Notes: generated by a model from the sequence alone, not told the origin. DNA of 41,865 nucleotides from Chlamydiota bacterium (GCA_003176115.1 PSRO01000065.1:1-41865), one strand, 5' to 3'; positions 28,981-39,400 are shown, counted from the stretch's first letter. A program made the numbers and translations.

Positions 28981-29043
28981 AGCATCTCTTTTTAATAAAC
29001 ATTTGTTGTTACATCTTCGAATTGCAGATAGCTTAAGCATCTT

Positions 29044-29364
29044 CTATAAGCGTTTAGTCCCCCCATTCTGGTCCAACATATTTGTTAGATAGATAAGTAA
29101 AGACTGCTGAAATTTAGAATTATCGAAAACTTCTGTCCTGAGAAAAGAGTGGATTTTTTTTAATTCCCAGTCAATTATCGCTTGTAGCGTCTGCTCTTTT
29201 CTTAAGGTATAAAGCAATATAAAAGCATGAAATACATCTTCTGTTAAACCAATACATGGTTTTATGGTGTTTTCAAATGTCTGCTGATAAGAAGGGATAG
29301 CTATAATTCCTTCTACCGTTTTATCCATAGACAGCATAATCTCTTCGACATATTCTGCAATCAA
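29044..29364 (-). CDS. Hypothetical protein, start uncertain
   Basis: 106 aa open frame using TTG. The frame continues upstream (VVIFKFFCISLISESIAFACLQEES) to the NUDIX stop without an ATG. Confidence 0.4.
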   Translation of the reverse strand: MIAEYVEEIMLSMDKTVEGIIAIPSYQQTFENTIKPCIGLTEDVFHAFILLYTLRKEQTLQAIIDWELKKIHSFLRTEVFDNSKFQQSLLIYLTNMLDQNGGTKRL

Positions 29365-29465
29365 TAAAGCATCCGTAGATTCTTCTTGTAGACAAGCAAA
29401 AGCAATAGATTCACTAATTAGTGAAATACAAAAGAATTTAAATATAACTACATCTTCTATAGAAA

Positions 29466-29918
29466 TCAGTAACCTTTTTTAAAATCTTTTTCAAACATCG
29501 CTATAAGCTCTTGACCAGTTTCAATTAAAGGAAGTTTCTTAGCTTCTGATAAAGATAACCAACGATACTTACTATGCTCGGTTAGGTTTAAGTTAATACA
29601 AAATTTTTTTTGGTTAAGGTCTGTATGAAAAAGATGCAGCATATACTCCATATGAGAAGCACGAACAAATAGGCTTTTCCAAAAAAAGCTATGCTCTTTT
29701 ATGAGCGTAATTCCTACTTCTTCATATACTTCTCGATACATGGCTTTTTGCAAAGTTTCTTTTTGCTCTACCTTACCTCCAGGTAAACACCAAGTATCTC
29801 CTTGCAGCTTATTTGGCTGACGTAAAAGAAAAAGAAAGCGTTCTTGCCAATGGCAAAAACAAGCAACGACTTCAACAGCGGGAAGAAAATTTTCCGGTGG
29901 AAGAGCTGAAATATGCAT
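29466..29918 (-). CDS. NUDIX hydrolase (MutT-like)
   Basis: 150 aa; Nudix box GGKVEQKETLQKAMYREVYEEVGI. Confidence 0.92.
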   Translation of the reverse strand: MHISALPPENFLPAVEVVACFCHWQERFLFLLRQPNKLQGDTWCLPGGKVEQKETLQKAMYREVYEEVGITLIKEHSFFWKSLFVRASHMEYMLHLFHTDLNQKKFCINLNLTEHSKYRWLSLSEAKKLPLIETGQELIAMFEKDFKKGY

Positions 29919-30103
29919 ATCTATTTTCCTTTAAGACAATCAAAGCTTAAGGTTATTATGTTTTGAATAAAGATGCTAGAAATTGCCTTAACTAGTTCCA
30001 TTCAATCGTTATAGATACGTTGTAAAGCAATTGATGGATAGATACAATGGGTTTTCTGAAATTCTCTGATAATAAGAGTTGCGGGAAATAGGATGTATAT
30101 ATG

Positions 30104-30887
30104 CTACAGCTTTCTAGCAACTTCCAAAGCACGAACATTTCGACGCAATAACCAGCGGCGAGCTATAAATGGAGGATAAACTCCTAAGAATAGCATGTTT
30201 GTAATATATACTATCCAACCCAAAGAAAAAGACCAGCACGCTCTGGTTTGTACACCCATGCGATAAAGACTTTTTTCAGCATCTTTTAAAATAGCTGGAT
30301 CTTTTATTGCATGGGTTGCAGCAAGGTCTGAAGAGAGTCAGAGTCATTTGAACAAACCATATTAAAAACCATAAAGAGGGCTTTAGCCATGCATATAGAG
30401 TCTGATTAGAAGCAAATGTGCCTAAAAGGAAGCACTGAACCAAGAAAAGAACCCAAGTTAAATTGAAATGATCGACGTATATAGAAGAACCAAGGAAGGT
30501 GGCCTTCACGAATGTGGGCAAGTTCGTGACGCGCTAGCCATTCGTCCTGTATCCTCACTCAGGATGATCATAGGGATGTCCTAAAAGGACTGCAGAAATG
30601 AGAACATAGACACGATCCATAAGAAGATAGAACAATGCTTCGCGTGTGCATCTGCTTTGACAACTATGGAGATTCGCTCTGCAGGCTCTGGTAAGAGGTC
30701 TTTAAAAAGCGTGTGAATTCGATTTCCGCTCTTGAAGAATAGCTTCAACAATCTGAGGATCTAAAGATGGACTTGCTTGTAAGCGCTCTTCGTACTTCTC
30801 TGCTATTTCCAGCCACATACCAGCTAGCATAGGCCTCGGATCCCACAGCTGTACAAGACGAGAAAGAAACTTATTTGAATGATACAT
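30104..30887 (-). pseudogene. Fragmented M48-like zinc metalloprotease
   Basis: Reading - in shifting frames: MYHSNKFLSRLVQLWDPRPMLAG..., LFYLLMDRVYVLISAVLLGHPYDHPE*, WLARHELAHIREGHLPWFFY (HExxH at 30514-30528), ...FIARRWLLRRNVRALEVARKL* (stop 30104-30106). Confidence 0.7.
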
Positions 30888-30972
30888 ATTTTTTATGAAA
30901 AATGAGACGATTTATATTCATCCCTTCATTTGGATAAAAGCATAGACGTAAATCATGGATGAGATAGAGATT

Positions 30973-31045
30973 TGAGACTTGTTGGATTTGAACCAACGAC
31001 CCTCTCATTAAAAGTGAGATGCTCTACCAGCTGAGCTAAAGTCTC
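30973..31045 (-). tRNA. tRNA-Lys (TTT)
   Basis: GAGACTTTAGCTCAGCTGGTAGAGCATCTCACTTTTAATGAGAGGGTCGTTGGTTCAAATCCAACAAGTCTCA: cloverleaf-compatible, anticodon TTT. Confidence 0.95.
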
Positions 31046-31058
31046 AAAATAAAACCAT

Positions 31059-31133
31059 TGACCCCAAGGGGATTCGAACCCCTGTTACCAGGATGAAAAC
31101 CTGATGTCCTAGACCAGGCTAGACGATGGGGCC
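31059..31133 (-). tRNA. tRNA-Glu (TTC)
   Basis: GGCCCCATCGTCTAGCCTGGTCTAGGACATCAGGTTTTCATCCTGGTAACAGGGGTTCGAATCCCCTTGGGGTCA; anticodon TTC. Confidence 0.95.
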
Positions 31134-31177
31134 AAGGAAAGCAATCATTGTACTAACCGCATTTATTTCTTGCAATA

Positions 31178-31732
31178 TTAAACTGTCATCAATTCTTGCT
31201 TTTTAAGCTTAGCAAGGTTTTCGACTTCTTTACAAAAAGTATCCGTATATTTCTGTATTTCTTTTTCATCTTTTTTCATTTGATCTTCAGTAATCAATCC
31301 TTCTGCTTTTTGTTTGCGGGCAAATTCATTACCGCTTTGTCTAATACCACGAATAGCAATTTTCTGCTCTTCAGCTTTTGTATCAACCTGCTTAGCAAGC
31401 TTTTCACGCATTGAACCATCCATGGGAGGAATATTAATTCGAATCTGTCCCCCTTCTACAACAGGTCTTAAATTCAAGGAATGATCTTTTTCAATCCCTC
31501 TTGCAATAGATTGCAACACTTGTGGATCAAAAGGAGAAATCAGAAGCTGTCTACTTTCTGGAGTCGTGATAGAAGCTAACTCTTTAATGCGCATTTTTGA
31601 GCCATAGGCTTCTACAAAAACATTATCTAACATAGCAGGATTTGCGCGATTAGAACGCAAGCTTTTCAAGTCATCTTTGAAGTGTTCTAATGAAGCTTTC
31701 ATTTTTGATTCAGTCTGTTTAACTATACTCAT
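31178..31732 (-). CDS. frr: Ribosome recycling factor
   Basis: MSIVKQTESKMKASLEHFKDDLKSLRSNRANPAMLDNV; start 31732 chosen over the ORF start 31774; overlaps pyrH. Confidence 0.95.
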   Translation of the reverse strand: MSIVKQTESKMKASLEHFKDDLKSLRSNRANPAMLDNVFVEAYGSKMRIKELASITTPESRQLLISPFDPQVLQSIARGIEKDHSLNLRPVVEGGQIRINIPPMDGSMREKLAKQVDTKAEEQKIAIRGIRQSGNEFARKQKAEGLITEDQMKKDEKEIQKYTDTFCKEVENLAKLKKQELMTV

Positions 31733-32445
31733 GACTTGTCTCCTGTTACTAATGTACCTAAAGGTTCGCCACACACAATATTCAGTAGGGCGGTTGGATC
31801 AAATACGCAAATGGGGATTTTATTTTCAGCACATAATGCAATTGCTGTAGAATCCATCACTTTTAAGTTTTTTGCTAAAACTTCTGCATATGTTAATCGA
31901 TGGAATTTTTTGGCTTTGGTACTTTTTTTAGGATCGCAGTCATAGATTCCATCAACCTTTGTTGCTTTAAGCAAAATCTCTGACTTCATTTCAATGGCGC
32001 GTAAAGCAGCTGCAGAATCTGTAGTAAAATAAGGATTGCCTGTTCCCCCAACAAAAATTACCGGTACGTCGCTCTCTAAATAAGCCAAAGCTTGTTTCCA
32101 ATTATATTTTTCAACGATGACATCTGTATTAAGAGCACTCATGACATGAGTATCAATTCCAATACTCTTTAAAGATTGTTGTAGAACCAGCCCATTGATT
32201 GTAGTAGATAACATGCCAATGTGATCAGCTGGAGTCCTTTCAAAATTAAAGGCTTTGGCCTGAGCTCCTCGGAATATGTTTCCCCCACCAATTACGATCC
32301 CTAATTGCACTTTGAGATCACAAGCTTGTTTAATCATTTGTGCAATCTGAGAAGATGCTGCCGGTTCAACACCGAAAGCTTGCCTACCCATCAGAGCTTC
32401 TCCTGATAATTTAAGCAGAACTCTTTTGTAAGCGGGCCTATGCAT
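31729..32445 (-). CDS. pyrH: UMP kinase
   Basis: 238 aa; RVLLKLSGEALMG, IVIGGGNIFRG, VIFVGGTGNPYFTTDSAAALRAIEM. Confidence 0.96.
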   Translation of the reverse strand: MHRPAYKRVLLKLSGEALMGRQAFGVEPAASSQIAQMIKQACDLKVQLGIVIGGGNIFRGAQAKAFNFERTPADHIGMLSTTINGLVLQQSLKSIGIDTHVMSALNTDVIVEKYNWKQALAYLESDVPVIFVGGTGNPYFTTDSAAALRAIEMKSEILLKATKVDGIYDCDPKKSTKAKKFHRLTYAEVLAKNLKVMDSTAIALCAENKIPICVFDPTALLNIVCGEPLGTLVTGDKS

Positions 32446-33293
32446 TAGATTCCTACTTTCCAGCGATAAAATGCTTGAATCTTTATAGGATACTTGTATT
32501 CCTTGCTTTCCTTCTCGAGCAACATGGTTATTGTCATAGAGTTGTCCTTAACATACTTTTGACGAGTTAAACACATCTCCATATAATATGCTTCCAATTT
32601 TCCTTCGACAATTTTATCAATAATGTGAGGAGGCTTATTTTGTACTTGACTACGCGCTATCTCTTCTTCCTTTTCTTTAACTTCAGTTGGCACTTCTTCA
32701 GGCGATAAATATTCAGGGGACTCTGCTGCTACGTGCATAGCAATATCACGAGCTAAACTCTCATGTCCCTTTCCTCCTGAGAGTACAACTATGGAAACAA
32801 TCTTTCCACCCATATGACTATAGAATCCTAGAGAAATATCCGAGGACTTAGGTATAATCAACAGCCGTTTTACTTGGATATTTTCCCCTAAGCTCTGCAC
32901 TATTAAAGATCTATATTGATCTAAAGTAATCGAAGGGTCTTTCACATAAGATAGCCGCATCAGCTCTGCTACAGAAGCTGGTTTTGCTAGAATCGCTTGA
33001 TGTATTAGCTCTCGAACGAATTGCTTAAACTTTGCATTTTGCGCAACAAAATCTGTTTCGGCGTTTACTTCAACCAAAACCAATGCATTTTCCTCTTCAT
33101 CAACTCCAATTAGGCCCTCATTCGCATCACGACCCTCTTTTTTGATAGCGGAAGTCATGCCCGTTTTACGCAAGAATTCAATAGCTTTATCCATATCGCC
33201 ATTAGCACTCTCAAGCGCCTCTTTGCATTTACTCATACTTACACCTGTACGATCACGCAATTGTTTTACCAATTCAGCAGCTATTTTACTCAT
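32445..33293 (-). CDS. tsf: Elongation factor Ts
   Basis: 282 aa; VKQLRDRTGVSMSKCKEALESANGDMDKAIEFLRKTG; VEVNAETDFVAQN. Confidence 0.96.
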   Translation of the reverse strand: MSKIAAELVKQLRDRTGVSMSKCKEALESANGDMDKAIEFLRKTGMTSAIKKEGRDANEGLIGVDEEENALVLVEVNAETDFVAQNAKFKQFVRELIHQAILAKPASVAELMRLSYVKDPSITLDQYRSLIVQSLGENIQVKRLLIIPKSSDISLGFYSHMGGKIVSIVVLSGGKGHESLARDIAMHVAAESPEYLSPEEVPTEVKEKEEEIARSQVQNKPPHIIDKIVEGKLEAYYMEMCLTRQKYVKDNSMTITMLLEKESKEYKYPIKIQAFYRWKVGI

Positions 33294-33298
33294 AGTGG

Positions 33299-34096
33299 TT
33301 ACTTAGCTCCTTCTTGCTCTTCTTTAGAAGAATCTTCTTCTTCTAAATCTTCTTTAGCTGTAGTGAGTTTTAATTCTTGTTTGCGTTGCAAAATAGCATG
33401 TGTTAGTGCTTCTAAAATCAATTTAATACTCTTCAAAGCATCATCATTACAAGCAATAATATAATCAATGGGATCTGGATTGCAGTTTGTATCTACTAAA
33501 GCCATAACTGGAACGCCTAGTTTTTTAGCCTCTGCTACTGCAATATGCTCACGACTTGGATCTACTACGATTAATAACCCAGGAGGTTTCCTCATGGAGC
33601 GAATTCCGGAGAAATTTCGATCCAGCTTAATTTGTTCCTTGGTTAATAAGGAAAGCTCTTTTTTGGTTAGGTCATCTGCATTAAGTGCAATTTTTTTCTC
33701 AATGCGTTCTAATTTCTTAATAGATTGACGAATAGTTGTTAGATTAGTCAGTGTTCCACCTAGCCAACGCTCACAAACATAAAATTCTCCACACTGTGTT
33801 GCACACTCACGAATAAGGCTTTTAGCTTGCTTTTTTGTGCCTACAAACAAAATGGATTTGCGTTTACTTACCGTATTCATAACAACTTGAATCGCATTGC
33901 GAATCTGTTGCAACGTTTTAGAAAGATCTATGATATAGATCCCGTTTCTCTCTTCGAAGATAAATCTCTTCATCTTCGGATTCCAACGATGTCTCTGGTG
34001 CCCAAAATGAGCGCCGCTTTCTAGAAGTGTTTTAATAGTAACTTCTTTATATTGTTCTTGTTGCTCCAAGCTTTGTCCCTTGTGTGACGACGGCAT
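33299..34096 (-). CDS. rpsB: 30S ribosomal protein S2
   Basis: 265 aa; LLESGAHFGHQRHRWNPKMKRFIFEERNGIYIIDL; WLGGTLTN; VDTNCNPDPIDYIIACNDDA. Confidence 0.97.
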   Translation of the reverse strand: MPSSHKGQSLEQQEQYKEVTIKTLLESGAHFGHQRHRWNPKMKRFIFEERNGIYIIDLSKTLQQIRNAIQVVMNTVSKRKSILFVGTKKQAKSLIRECATQCGEFYVCERWLGGTLTNLTTIRQSIKKLERIEKKIALNADDLTKKELSLLTKEQIKLDRNFSGIRSMRKPPGLLIVVDPSREHIAVAEAKKLGVPVMALVDTNCNPDPIDYIIACNDDALKSIKLILEALTHAILQRKQELKLTTAKEDLEEEDSSKEEQEGAK

Positions 34097-34146
34097 TCTT
34101 TTAAAGAATTTCAGTCTTGGTTAAAATTAAAATTTAAAAATAAGAA

Positions 34147-34217
34147 AGCGCCTGATCAGAATCGAACTGACACAAGTAGCTTGGAAGGCTACTGTTCTAC
34201 CATTGAACTACAGGCGC
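34147..34217 (-). tRNA. tRNA-Gly (TCC)
   Basis: GCGCCTGTAGTTCAATGGTAGAACAGTAGCCTTCCAAGCTACTTGTGTCAGTTCGATTCTGATCAGGCGCT; anticodon TCC. Confidence 0.95.
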
Positions 34218-34361
34218 TTAAAGTTTACGGCTACAATTCTCTCTAGAAGTCTTTTTTTTTTCAACTAAAAGTTGAAACGCATAAAAAATGCATCCTTATT
34301 CTTTTCGACAAGTTTTAGAATTGAGTATGCTTTAAGCTAGCATAAGAGTTAGAGTAATTTT

Positions 34362-37300
34362 ATGTATACAATACCGGAAAAAGTAAACCGTATTTTAAAT
34401 ATAATTATTTTAGCTCTATTCCTGATCTTCATGAAAGTCTGGTACTTAGCTATTATTCAGCATGAGGAAAAAAAGTTAGAAGCGCTTAAACCTAAACAGA
34501 AACTTGTCATAGAAAGAGTTGAACGCGCTACCATTCGAGATCGATTTAATATCCCTCTAGCAGCTAATAAAATCCAATACAATGCCTCTGTTCGCTATGC
34601 TGATATTCGTCAAATCCCTCGTTTTACATGGGAGAAAAATAGGCAAGGTAAACTAGTCCGTGTATATAAACGGCTATCCTTTATTAAAGAACTTTCTTTA
34701 CTTCTGGCAAAAGAGTTGCAAATGGATGCTGTGCAAATTGAAGATATTATTCATGGTAAAGCTTCTCTTTTTCCACATACACCATTTGTTATTAAAAAAA
34801 ATATTTCAGAACAAGAGTATTACCGACTTAAACTTTTAGAAAAAGACTGGGCCGGCATCTATGCAGAAAAAAGATCAAAGAGATTTTATCCCCATGGGAA
34901 AACCGCTTGCGATGTCATTGGCTATATGAGCGCAATTAACCAAAAGGAATATTGCCATATAGCAGAAGAAGTAAAATACTTAAAAGAGTATCTCTTTTTA
35001 AGAGAATCAGATGAAATTTGTATCCTTCCCAAAGGATTTGCTAATCCTTTACAAGTCCGGGAACGATTACAAATCCTCCAGGAAAAGGCGTATACAATTA
35101 ATGACTTAATAGGGAAAACAGGAATAGAGGCGGTATATGATGCTGAATTAAGAGGGTATATTGGAGAAAAAACCTATGAAGTTGATATTAAAGGAAATCT
35201 ATTGCGTTCTCTTCCTAATGGCAGGGAAGCTACCCCAGGACAAAGAATTATATTAACAATATCTCAAGAATTGCAACAATTTGCAGAGAGTTTATTAACC
35301 ATTTATGAAAAAGAACGCGATTCAACACAAGAAGTCACTCTGCAATATCCGTGGATTAAAGGCGGAGCAATTGTAGCTATTGAACCAAATACAGGAGAGC
35401 TCTTGGCTTTTGCTTCTTATCCTAGATTTGACCCCAATGATTTTGTTAATGGTTCATCTGCTGTTTTAAAATGGTTAGAAAATGAAAGATTAATCGCCGA
35501 TATATGGGATGGTTGTCAAGACCTTGAAAGAGAAAGAATAGACCCGCTTACTCATCGGTTTTATCAAGAAAAATTACATCTTTGCCTTAATCATTATATA
35601 GATGCACTTCTAGCTCCTAAGAGCGAAATTAAACATTGTTTTAGTCGAATTGATAATTTATATGCAGCATGTGATTTTCAAAAAACGGCTAAACAATTAT
35701 TAGAGTTATCACAACAAACAAGTTATCCTCATTTATTTGCAACATTATACAACACAACACCTCATAGAGGTTCTAGATTTCCACTTGATGAAAAAATACA
35801 AATCCAAAAACATCTTTTTCCACAGCAACTTAGAATGACCTTAGATTCTTTTTTAAGAGAAATAAAACATAATGATGATAAACTCCTTCTATTAGATTTA
35901 TGTCGTTTATTGGTCAATGAAAAGGCCTTTTCACCTGAATTATTACAAGCAATTGGCCATCTTAGAATATCGGATTATTATGCTCTGAATCAGCTCTCTT
36001 CTCAAATTCAGCGATTTTTGCTATCACAAGCGAAACAATGGTTCCATGAATTAGATTTTTCCTCTTGGCGCGAGCAACACTTTAGCCATTTTCTAAAGCA
36101 AAAAAGACAAGAGGAAAAAAGCCAAAAAAAATGGGCAAAACCTTATACGGAGTACCTAGACTTAGTAGAAAAAAATCTCTTTTCTATCTTTTGGGAAAAA
36201 AACCATTTTTTCATTTTTCAAAGTTTTATTCTTGAACACATAGAAACAACAGCTGCTCACCTAACTCCTTATTTAGAGCGCGCAATCAAAGAAAGAGAAA
36301 AGAACCCTCTTATGCAAAAATGTAGAGAAGAGCTCAACAAATCCCTTTCTTCCTTACCTCCTAACCTACAATCTGCATTTTTGAGAACAATGCGTTGTTT
36401 TAATGAGCTCAATCGCCCTTTATTGGGACGCTATAGAGGTCTTAGGACAAGTCATAAACAACAATTAGAAAAACATTTAGCTGCAGCCTTTTATCCTACT
36501 GCTGGATATGGATATGGAAAATCTTATGCTTACCGTCAAGCCACTCCGCTTGGCTCGGTGTTCAAACTACTTGTTGCCTATCAAACTTTAATGGAGCGTT
36601 TAGAACAAGGTAAGGATCTAAATCCACTTACTTTAACTGATCAAATTCAATGGCATGCCAATCCTAATAGCAATGAGCAGATTCTAGGTTATACACAAGA
36701 GGGTTTGCCTATCACTCGTCTATACAAACAAGGAAGACTTGCACGCAGTAGTAACCCCAATATAGGAAAAACAGATCTATTAAGAGCAATTGAAAGTTCC
36801 AGCAATATTTATTTTTCCCTATTAGCAAGCGAACATATTCAAGATCCAGAAATCCTTATTCAGACTTCAAAAAATTTTTTATTTGGAGAGAAAACAGGGA
36901 TTGAGCTACCAGGAGAATTTGCTGGTCAATTACCTAATGATCTTTCATTCAACCGCACAGGACTGTATGCTTTTGCAATTGGGCAACACTCTTTGACAGT
37001 AACCCCCTTGCAAACAGCTATTATGCTTTCTACAATTGCCAATAAGGGCTATGTTCTCAAACCTAAAATCGTGCAACTAATAGCAGGGCAAGAACGTTTG
37101 CGCGAATATAGCGATCCTTTTTCTATTCAACAATTTCCCTTCCAAGAACATTTAAAACTGATCGGCATTCATTTTCCTCTATTCACCGCCTGTTTAAAAG
37201 AAGAACAAGAGCCGCATATTTGGATGAATAGCACATGTGTCAAACAACAAGTTCCTTTGCCAAACTCAGTACGAAACATGCTTCTTGACGGAATGTATAA

Positions 37301-37700
37301 AGTGGTTAACGGGGAAAAAGGCAATGCTAGACCCTCCATTATTCGCAGCCTTAACCGCCATCTTGAATGGAAAAAAAACTACTTAGAGTTACAAGGAGGG
37401 CAACTTATTGGGAAAACCGGCACTGCAGAAATTCTTTACAAGCCTACCATTGATGCAGAAACCTCTGCTTTTAAAGTAGACCATAGTTGGTTCGCAGGCA
37501 TCTCTTTTCTTCCCAAACATCAAAAGATGAGAGATGAAGCAGAACTTGTCGTTATAGTATACTTACCATTTAGCAAATCCGGCGGTAAGGAAGCCGCTCC
37601 CATTGCTGCAGAAATGGTTAAAAAATGGAGGGAGATTCAAAAAAACCATGGTTGCGCACAAAATTTTATACAAAAAAGAACTGCTTCTTTAAGTAACTAA
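34362..37700 (+). CDS. Penicillin-binding protein 2-type transpeptidase with large internal insertion
   Basis: 1112 aa; N-terminal TM, GAIVAIEPNTGELLAFASYPRFDPNDF, PLGSVFKL (SxxK), SSSNIYF (SxN), GKTGTAE (KTG). Confidence 0.92.
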   Translation: MYTIPEKVNRILNIIILALFLIFMKVWYLAIIQHEEKKLEALKPKQKLVIERVERATIRDRFNIPLAANKIQYNASVRYADIRQIPRFTWEKNRQGKLVRVYKRLSFIKELSLLLAKELQMDAVQIEDIIHGKASLFPHTPFVIKKNISEQEYYRLKLLEKDWAGIYAEKRSKRFYPHGKTACDVIGYMSAINQKEYCHIAEEVKYLKEYLFLRESDEICILPKGFANPLQVRERLQILQEKAYTINDLIGKTGIEAVYDAELRGYIGEKTYEVDIKGNLLRSLPNGREATPGQRIILTISQELQQFAESLLTIYEKERDSTQEVTLQYPWIKGGAIVAIEPNTGELLAFASYPRFDPNDFVNGSSAVLKWLENERLIADIWDGCQDLERERIDPLTHRFYQEKLHLCLNHYIDALLAPKSEIKHCFSRIDNLYAACDFQKTAKQLLELSQQTSYPHLFATLYNTTPHRGSRFPLDEKIQIQKHLFPQQLRMTLDSFLREIKHNDDKLLLLDLCRLLVNEKAFSPELLQAIGHLRISDYYALNQLSSQIQRFLLSQAKQWFHELDFSSWREQHFSHFLKQKRQEEKSQKKWAKPYTEYLDLVEKNLFSIFWEKNHFFIFQSFILEHIETTAAHLTPYLERAIKEREKNPLMQKCREELNKSLSSLPPNLQSAFLRTMRCFNELNRPLLGRYRGLRTSHKQQLEKHLAAAFYPTAGYGYGKSYAYRQATPLGSVFKLLVAYQTLMERLEQGKDLNPLTLTDQIQWHANPNSNEQILGYTQEGLPITRLYKQGRLARSSNPNIGKTDLLRAIESSSNIYFSLLASEHIQDPEILIQTSKNFLFGEKTGIELPGEFAGQLPNDLSFNRTGLYAFAIGQHSLTVTPLQTAIMLSTIANKGYVLKPKIVQLIAGQERLREYSDPFSIQQFPFQEHLKLIGIHFPLFTACLKEEQEPHIWMNSTCVKQQVPLPNSVRNMLLDGMYKVVNGEKGNARPSIIRSLNRHLEWKKNYLELQGGQLIGKTGTAEILYKPTIDAETSAFKVDHSWFAGISFLPKHQKMRDEAELVVIVYLPFSKSGGKEAAPIAAEMVKKWREIQKNHGCAQNFIQKRTASLSN

Positions 37701-37773
37701 GCCTTCATCTCTCCTGTTGATTCAAGAGATCATTAGTAAAAATATATACATTCCCTCTTTCTCTATTGACTTT

Positions 37774-37800
37774 TTGAAAAAAATTTTAATATATTATAAT
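37774..37800 (+). promoter_or_regulatory. Candidate sigma70-type promoter of the polysaccharide export operon
   Basis: TTGAAA (37774-37779), 15-nt AT-rich spacer, TATAAT (37795-37800), about 80 nt before the Wzm-like start. Confidence 0.4.
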
Positions 37801-37877
37801 TTAAATCTTATAAACATAGCCTTTATTCAACCTAATGGCAAATTTCGTTTAAACATTTTCAAGTTGTAAATAGGGAA

Positions 37878-38675
37878 GTGCAAGTGAAGTATTTAGATAT
37901 AGCCATGTTGGATTTGAAAAAAGCTAGCCTTCAATATAGCATCTGGCTTTATTTAGGATTACTAGAAGTCAAACAGCGCTACCGGCGCTCTGTTCTTGGT
38001 CCCTGGTGGATTAGCATCAGCATGCTAATCTTCATTGTTGCTATGGGAAAAATTTTTAGTCAATTACTCAATCAAAGTCTAGCTGATTATATTCCTTTTT
38101 TTACAACAGGTTTTTTACTGTGGTCTTTTATTTCGAGTAGTATTAATGAATCAACAGATCTATTTAGATCTAATAGCGGATACATTAAACAAATACAATT
38201 ACCATATAGTTTATATGTTTTGAAATTTTTAAGTAGAAATCTGATTATTTTAGCTCATAATTTACTAGTTTATTGTTTGGTTATGTGGTTTTTTAAAATT
38301 AACCCTGGATGGAACATCTTCTGGGTGATCCCTGGCCTACTCCTATTAACTATCAATCTGTATTGGATATGCTTGCTCGTAGCTTTAATTAGTACGCGTT
38401 ATCGAGATGTGACGCAAATTATTAGCAGTTGCATACAGATCCTTTTTTTTATCACTCCTATTACATGGATGCCTAAGTTATTGGGGCAAGAGTCTCTCAT
38501 AGTAAAGTGCAATCCCTTTGTTTATTTCATTGAGCTTATACGTCAACCTCTTTTAGGCATAAATCCCGCGGTCCATGTTTGGCTAATCAATGCGAGCATA
38601 GCTCTCATTGGTATATTGTTTAGCCTAAACCTTTTTGGGCGCGTAAGATCTCGTATATCATTTTGGGTTGATTAA
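37878..38675 (+). CDS. ABC-2 type polysaccharide exporter permease (Wzm-like)
   Basis: 265 aa, six hydrophobic segments; VKQRYRRSVLGPWWISISMLIFIVAMGKIF; followed by a Wzt-like ATPase. Confidence 0.88.
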   Translation: MQVKYLDIAMLDLKKASLQYSIWLYLGLLEVKQRYRRSVLGPWWISISMLIFIVAMGKIFSQLLNQSLADYIPFFTTGFLLWSFISSSINESTDLFRSNSGYIKQIQLPYSLYVLKFLSRNLIILAHNLLVYCLVMWFFKINPGWNIFWVIPGLLLLTINLYWICLLVALISTRYRDVTQIISSCIQILFFITPITWMPKLLGQESLIVKCNPFVYFIELIRQPLLGINPAVHVWLINASIALIGILFSLNLFGRVRSRISFWVD

Positions 38676-38677
38676 AT

Positions 38678-39400
38678 ATGACTACTATCGAATTAGAAAA
38701 AGTGGCATTGACTTACCCTGTTTATGGAACAAATTCCCGCTCTTTAAAAAACAGTATAATCAATCTGGCAACAGGAGGACGGCTTAATAGAAGTGAAAAG
38801 ATTGTGAAAATCGAAGCATTAAGAAATATAGATTTAAAATTAAAAGCAGGAGATCGTCTGGGTTTAATCGGACATAATGGAGCAGGGAAAACAACCCTCT
38901 TAAAAGTCCTGGCACAAATCTATGAACCTACAGAAGGCCGTATAAAGATCTTAGGCAGGGCCAATTGTCTTTTTGACATCATGATAGGAATGGATCAAGG
39001 ACTTACTGGCTATGAAAATATTATGCTCCGTGGACTTCTCCTAGGCCTTTCTAAACAAGAGATAGAACACATCATACCAAGTATTGAAGAATTCTCAGAG
39101 CTAGGGGAATTTTTAAATATACCTCTCAAAAGCTATTCTTCTGGAATGCTAGTACGTTTAGCTTTTGGTATTATTACAAGCATTCACTCTGACATCCTAT
39201 TAATAGATGAAGTAGTGAGTGTTGGCGATTCTCGATTTATAGAAAAAGCTAAATCTCGCATTACAAGCCTAATCCATCAAACGGATATCGTAGTGCTTTC
39301 TACACATGATCATCAAATGATTAAAGAATTTTGTAATAAAATCATTCGACTCGAGAAAGGATCCATTACATCATATGAAGAGGTAGATCATGCTAGATAG
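38678..39400 (+). CDS. ABC polysaccharide exporter ATPase (Wzt-like, short form)
   Basis: 240 aa; GLIGHNGAGKTTLLKVLAQIYEPTEG, YSSGMLVRLAFGI, DILLIDEVVSVGDSRF. Confidence 0.9.
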   Translation: MTTIELEKVALTYPVYGTNSRSLKNSIINLATGGRLNRSEKIVKIEALRNIDLKLKAGDRLGLIGHNGAGKTTLLKVLAQIYEPTEGRIKILGRANCLFDIMIGMDQGLTGYENIMLRGLLLGLSKQEIEHIIPSIEEFSELGEFLNIPLKSYSSGMLVRLAFGIITSIHSDILLIDEVVSVGDSRFIEKAKSRITSLIHQTDIVVLSTHDHQMIKEFCNKIIRLEKGSITSYEEVDHAR

